Shown here: in pieces, positions 6,263 to 9,838 of the stretch
Layout of the letters: every line of letters begins with the position of its first letter
Position numbering within the stretch: position 1 is the stretch's first letter
Source: Clostridium_AD sp051278035
Lineage (GTDB): Bacteria > Bacillota > Clostridia > Clostridiales > Clostridiaceae
Assembly: GCF_051278035.1 (NCBI RefSeq)
Contig: NZ_JBNMNU010000159.1
Span: 1 to 9,838 of the forward strand
DNA: 9,838 nucleotides
Direction of reading: 5' to 3'
Notes under the pieces: generated by a model
What the model was told of the DNA's origin: nothing
The model's database searches: none
Seen by the model: the letters and a program-made list of their open reading frames with translations, nothing else
Translations under genes and position numbers: made by a program

Positions 6263-7375
6263 TTAAATAAAACTCTTGTAATTTCCAAGAATTTTAAAAT
6301 AACTACTAGCTTTTTTTATTTCAATCATAGCCTCTTTTACAGTATTTTCATCTAAATTACCCTCAAAATCTATATAGAAAAAATATTCCCATGGTTTATC
6401 CCATATGGGTCTTGATTCTATTTTAAGAAGGTTCAAATTGTTTTCTGAAAAATGACGTAAGATATTATATAGTGACCCAGATCTATGAGGAGTAACAAAC
6501 ATCACACTAGTTTTATTGCACTCACTATTCACCTCCAAATTCTTTGAAACAACAATGAATCGTGTTATATTTTTACTATTAGAATTTACATTGTGAGCTA
6601 GAATATTTAAATTATAAAGCGAAGCAGCCCTTCTACTTCCAATTGCAGCCTTGAATTTTTCTTTGGAATTATATACGAACTCCGCACTTTTTGCTGTGTT
6701 GCAAAATGGAACCTGTGTCCATGAAGTCTTTAACTTTAAAAATTCACTACACTGGCTAAGGGCTTGTGAATGTGAATACACTTCAGTAATATCCTCTATT
6801 GTTGCGCCTTTAATCGCCATCAAATTATGATTCACTTTTAAACAAACTTCCCCAACTATTTTAAAATCATATTTATTTAACAAATCATATACATCAGTAA
6901 TTCCTCCCGTTGAAGAATTTTCAATAGGAAGAATTCCATATTTTATAGATTCACTTTCGAGCTGCGTAAATATGTCTTCGAATTCATCTACGGCTTTTGT
7001 CTTTGTACTCTCACCAAAGTGATCTAGAAGCGCTTGTTCACTAAAAGAACCCGCAACGCCTTGAAAACCAACAATTAGCTCATTGTTACTGTTTTCTTTT
7101 ATAACCTCTGAGCACAATACTACGCTCTGCGCTTCTTTACTTATTTCCATAATACAATTTAAAAACTTTTGGAGAGGCCCCTTTAAATTTTTATTTAAAA
7201 GTCTACTCTCACCTCTTGAAATTACCTCTTGTTCTCTACTTGAATTTAATACATCTATATTATTTTCTTTCTTATATCGAGCTATTCTAAGAGCGGTCTC
7301 CATCCTTTGCTCAAATAATTCTACAAGCTTACTGTCTATAGCATCAATTTCATTTCTTAAATCTTTTATATCCAC
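6263..7375 (-). CDS. pheA: Bifunctional chorismate mutase-prephenate dehydratase (P-protein)
   Basis: The protein turns chorismate into prephenate and then phenylpyruvate, the branch to phenylalanine. Its 370 residues hold three domains in order: an AroQ-type chorismate mutase (about 1-88, with Arg7, Arg24 and Lys35 in expected positions), prephenate dehydratase (about 100-280, with GFQGVAGSFSEQA, LPIENSSTGG and the catalytic NITRF at 269-273) and a C-terminal ACT domain (about 288-365). The ACT domain has GSLYNIL (300-306) and ESRP (320-323), which bind phenylalanine in this family, so feedback inhibition by phenylalanine is expected. The start is GTG at 7375, supported by GGAGGGGGG eight bases upstream; a nearby ATG (7394) runs into an in-frame stop after four codons. 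It lies within the aro operon, 36 bases after aroC. Confidence 0.95.
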   Translation of the reverse strand: MDIKDLRNEIDAIDSKLVELFEQRMETALRIARYKKENNIDVLNSSREQEVISRGESRLLNKNLKGPLQKFLNCIMEISKEAQSVVLCSEVIKENSNNELIVGFQGVAGSFSEQALLDHFGESTKTKAVDEFEDIFTQLESESIKYGILPIENSSTGGITDVYDLLNKYDFKIVGEVCLKVNHNLMAIKGATIEDITEVYSHSQALSQCSEFLKLKTSWTQVPFCNTAKSAEFVYNSKEKFKAAIGSRRAASLYNLNILAHNVNSNSKNITRFIVVSKNLEVNSECNKTSVMFVTPHRSGSLYNILRHFSENNLNLLKIESRPIWDKPWEYFFYIDFEGNLDENTVKEAMIEIKKASSYFKILGNYKSFI

Positions 7376-7411
7376 TATTTTATCCCCCCTCCATGACTAA
7401 ATAACATAAAT

Positions 7412-8482
7412 CTACAACAAATCAAGAATAACCATAGCTGCAACAGCTTCTACAACTGGTAGTGCTCTTTGCACAATACAAGGATCATGCCGTCCATTAA
7501 CTCTTATCTCTGTATTTTGCATTTTGCTTATATCAATGGTTTTTTGAACCTTCCCAATAGATGCTGTTGGCTTAAATGCAGCTTTGAAGACTAAGGGCAT
7601 TCCAGTGGAAATACCTCCTAAAATCCCTCCATTGTTATTTGTATATGTTTTAACCTTATCTTCATCCATATAAAATTCATCATTGGCCTCTGAACCATTC
7701 AAATTCGCCATATCAAAGCCTGCTCCAAATTCTACGCCCTTTACTCCAGGTATGGAAAAGAGAAGATGTGCAAGCAGGCTTTCTACAGAGTCAAAGAAAG
7801 GAGACCCCAGCCCCTCAGGTAAATTTAATATAGCACATTCTACCACCCCTCCAACAGAATCCTGATTTTCTTTTGCGCTATGAATAGCACTTATCATCTC
7901 AGAACCTTTACTCTGGTCTAAAACTGGGAATGTCTGCTTATCTAATTTCTTCAGTGTGTCTGAATTTATATTCACATTATTAAAAGGACAATCATATATA
8001 CCTGCAATATGATATATATGTCCACCAATAGATATTCCTTTTTCCTTTAAAATCTGTTTTGCAATAGCTCCAGCAAAAACTAAGGGCGCCGTTATCCGTC
8101 CTGAAAAGTGTCCTCCACCTCTATAATCATTAAAACCAGAGTATTTTACATTGCCAGTGTAATCTGCATGGCCCGGTCTCATTACAGTTTTTAGTTCCTC
8201 ATAATCTTTAGAGTGCATATCTGTATTCCATATAATTGCGCACAGTGGCGTTCCGGTTGTTCTCTCATTAAAATATCCACTTATAATTTGAAATTCGTCC
8301 TTTTCACTCCTAGGCGTTGATATATTGTCCTTACCTGGCGCTCTTCGTTTCATTTCATATGCAATAGCGTGAAGATCAAGATTTATCCCAGAAGGCAATC
8401 CATCTATGTTAATTCCTATGCCCTTACCATGAGATTCACCGAATATAGAATACTTAACTTTATTGCCCCAAAGTCCACTCAT
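7412..8482 (-). CDS. aroC: Chorismate synthase
   Basis: The enzyme makes chorismate from 5-enolpyruvylshikimate 3-phosphate and needs reduced FMN as a cofactor; this is step 7, the end of the common pathway. The 356-residue protein has FGESHG (14-19, with His18), RPGHADYTG (102-110, with His105), DYRGGGHFSGR (119-129) and RHDPC (331-335), all chorismate synthase signatures. The length fits bacterial enzymes of the shorter type. The ATG at 8482 lies 23 bases inside the end of aroA, and its AGGAGG (8491-8496) is within the aroA coding region, eight bases upstream, so the two genes are probably translationally coupled. No flavin reductase gene is visible next to it. Confidence 0.96.
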   Translation of the reverse strand: MSGLWGNKVKYSIFGESHGKGIGINIDGLPSGINLDLHAIAYEMKRRAPGKDNISTPRSEKDEFQIISGYFNERTTGTPLCAIIWNTDMHSKDYEELKTVMRPGHADYTGNVKYSGFNDYRGGGHFSGRITAPLVFAGAIAKQILKEKGISIGGHIYHIAGIYDCPFNNVNINSDTLKKLDKQTFPVLDQSKGSEMISAIHSAKENQDSVGGVVECAILNLPEGLGSPFFDSVESLLAHLLFSIPGVKGVEFGAGFDMANLNGSEANDEFYMDEDKVKTYTNNNGGILGGISTGMPLVFKAAFKPTASIGKVQKTIDISKMQNTEIRVNGRHDPCIVQRALPVVEAVAAMVILDLL

Positions 8483-9737
8483 TTACGTTACCTCCTAACA
8501 TTACAAAATCATTGTAAAATTCCGGATAAGATTTTTTTATACAATCACTATCAGTAATTATTACTGGTCCATTACATCTTATAGAAGCTACAGATAGCGC
8601 CATTGCAATGCGGTGATCATTATAACTGTCAACAGTTCCACCCTTTAAATTTTCTTTTCCATGAATAATAAGTCCATCTTCTGTTTCCACCACATCACCA
8701 CCAAGTTTTGTGAGTTCTGTAGCCATTGCATTTAATCTATCACATTCTTTAATGCGAAGTCTACCAGCATTTATTATTTTTGTATTTCCTTTACTTAATG
8801 ATGCAAGCACCGCTAAAATAGGAACCAAATCAGGGCATTCCGATGCATCAATTACAGCTCCATGTGTTTTTGATTTTACTACTTTTATTTTACTCCCTTC
8901 AATAGATATATTACCACCCATTTTAGTAATGATATCTACAATAACTTTATCGCCTTGAAGTGATTTTATATTCACATCTTCACACTGAATATCTCCTCCT
9001 AAGATTCCAGCTACAAGCCAAAATGCTGCTTGAGAAAAATCTCCTTCTACTCTGTAATCCTTAGCTATATATTTCTGTTCTCCAACAATTCTAATTTCAT
9101 TATATCCTAAATTTTCTATATGAACAGAAAATTTACTAAGTACATCTATTGTTAAGTCTACATATGCTTTTGATTCCAGCTCAGTAGTCACAATTATCTT
9201 TGAGTCCCCTTTTAAAAGTGGAAGTGCAAAAAGAAGACCCGTTATAAATTGCGAACTTATATTCCCCGGTAGTTTATACTCACCAGCTTTAAGCTTTCCT
9301 TGCATCGTAAGTGGGAGCCCATCATTAGAGCTGTATTTTATATCTTGTTCTTTAAACATTTTATAGTAAGGGGTAAGAGGCCTTGTGACCAGTCTTCCTT
9401 TACCTGTAAAAGTAAATTCACTCCCTGTAAGTAGAGCTATAGGAATCAAAAACCTAAGGGTAGAGCCGGATTCCGAACAATCAATATTATTTTCGGTTTT
9501 TTTCGAAAAACCATTTCCATTTATGGTTGCATTGTTTTTGCCTTTTGTAACTGATACCCCTAGGTCCCTCATTGCATTGCAAGTAGCTAAAATATCCTCT
9601 GAAAAAACTACATTTTCTACATTGCAAGTATCACTTGCAAGCCCAGCTGCTATAATAGCTCTATGGCTAAGGCTCTTTGAGGGTGGAACTGTAATTTTCC
9701 CTTGTAGACTAGATGGTGTTATTTTAATGCTATTCAT
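8460..9737 (-). CDS. aroA: 3-phosphoshikimate 1-carboxyvinyltransferase (EPSP synthase)
   Basis: EPSP synthase joins phosphoenolpyruvate to shikimate 3-phosphate, step 6 of the pathway, and is the glyphosate target. The 425-residue protein has VPPSKSLSHRA (17-27, with Lys21, Ser22, Arg26), SGSTLRFL (90-97), RLVTRPLTPYY (115-125), LPGNISSQ (156-163), CPDLVP (301-306, catalytic-type Asp303), RIKECDR (328-334, Glu331), NDHRIAMA (373-380) and a KKSYPEF near the end. At the position of E. coli Pro101 there is Phe96, and Thr97 is replaced by Ser92, while Gly96 is kept as Gly91. The ATG at 9737 follows GGGGG by ten bases. It is 23 bases after the upstream aroB stop and overlaps aroC by 23 bases. Confidence 0.96.
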   Translation of the reverse strand: MNSIKITPSSLQGKITVPPSKSLSHRAIIAAGLASDTCNVENVVFSEDILATCNAMRDLGVSVTKGKNNATINGNGFSKKTENNIDCSESGSTLRFLIPIALLTGSEFTFTGKGRLVTRPLTPYYKMFKEQDIKYSSNDGLPLTMQGKLKAGEYKLPGNISSQFITGLLFALPLLKGDSKIIVTTELESKAYVDLTIDVLSKFSVHIENLGYNEIRIVGEQKYIAKDYRVEGDFSQAAFWLVAGILGGDIQCEDVNIKSLQGDKVIVDIITKMGGNISIEGSKIKVVKSKTHGAVIDASECPDLVPILAVLASLSKGNTKIINAGRLRIKECDRLNAMATELTKLGGDVVETEDGLIIHGKENLKGGTVDSYNDHRIAMALSVASIRCNGPVIITDSDCIKKSYPEFYNDFVMLGGNVNEWTLGQ

Positions 9738-9760
9738 TTTTATTATTCCCCCGCCCTATT

Positions 9761-9838
9761 TCAACCTACATATTTAGTTATATCATCTCGATTTATTTTT
9801 TCAATAAACCCATAACCTATTCCTTTAAGTAAAATCAA
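9761..9838 (-). CDS. aroB: 3-dehydroquinate synthase, C-terminal end only (partial)
   Basis: An open frame enters from the right edge and ends at the TGA at 9761. The 25 visible residues include LILLKGIGYGFIEKI and end TKYVG. This fits the AroB C-terminus, where a strand of the type FVLLxxIG is followed by a short helix. AroB makes 3-dehydroquinate from DAHP, step 2 of the pathway, and aroB-aroA-aroC is a common order in clostridia, which supports the call. With so few residues, another aro gene such as tyrA cannot be fully excluded. Everything upstream, including the operon promoter, is outside the window. Confidence 0.6.
   Translation of the reverse strand: MILLKGIGYGFIEKINRDDITKYVG

Noticed and set aside
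7376..7411. A regulatory leader or attenuator before pheA
   Set aside because: The 36-base gap holds only the ribosome binding site and a four-codon ATG frame ending in TAA, with no hairpin or Phe-rich leader peptide.
9385..9777. A plus-strand ORF of 130 codons opposite aroA
   Set aside because: It is antisense to well conserved aroA motifs and resembles no known protein.

Overview
The window looks like chromosome from a low-GC Firmicute, most probably a Clostridium-type anaerobe. The DNA is very AT-rich, most genes carry strong AGGAGG-like ribosome binding sites, and the aromatic amino acid cluster has a clostridial style of gene order. This assignment is an inference from composition and protein style; no species is identified.

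Layout. Positions 1-124 (minus strand) are the 5' end of a bacterial class C group II intron, running off the left edge. It begins GTGTGCCAGGCATGG and sits just after a perfect hairpin terminator (131-160). Positions 125-504 form a compact minus-strand unit: a good promoter (TTGACA-N17-TAAAAT), a strong ribosome binding site, a 25-codon ORF, a run of inverted repeats, then the terminator and the intron. This is the least explained part of the window. A plus-strand promoter (590-618) then drives an orphan NAD(P)-binding SDR/epimerase-like protein (672-1688). Converging on it is an integral membrane protein resembling the YhhN/TMEM86 (lysoplasmalogenase) family (1717-2454, minus). A family M29 metallo-aminopeptidase (2544-3671, plus) and a pentapeptide-repeat protein with a non-repeat C-terminal domain (3803-4444, plus, with its own promoter and leader hairpin) follow. 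A strong bidirectional terminator at 4445-4486 closes the plus-strand block and also ends the minus-strand operon.

The right half (4490-9838) is one tightly packed minus-strand operon for chorismate and phenylalanine synthesis. In transcription order it reads aroB (only the last 25 codons are in the window), aroA, aroC, pheA (chorismate mutase-prephenate dehydratase-ACT), aroE, aroK, aroQ. Together these cover shikimate pathway steps 2 to 7 plus the two steps from chorismate to phenylpyruvate; only DAHP synthase is not seen. Gaps are short or overlapping (aroA/aroC overlap by 23 bases; others 4 to 36 bases), and several ribosome binding sites lie in or next to the upstream gene's stop codon, so translational coupling is likely. 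The operon promoter lies outside the window to the right. The operon is ordinary but well preserved. The points most worth a second look are the intron/terminator/small-ORF unit at the left end, the pentapeptide-repeat protein, and a Phe in EPSP synthase at the position matching E. coli Pro101.
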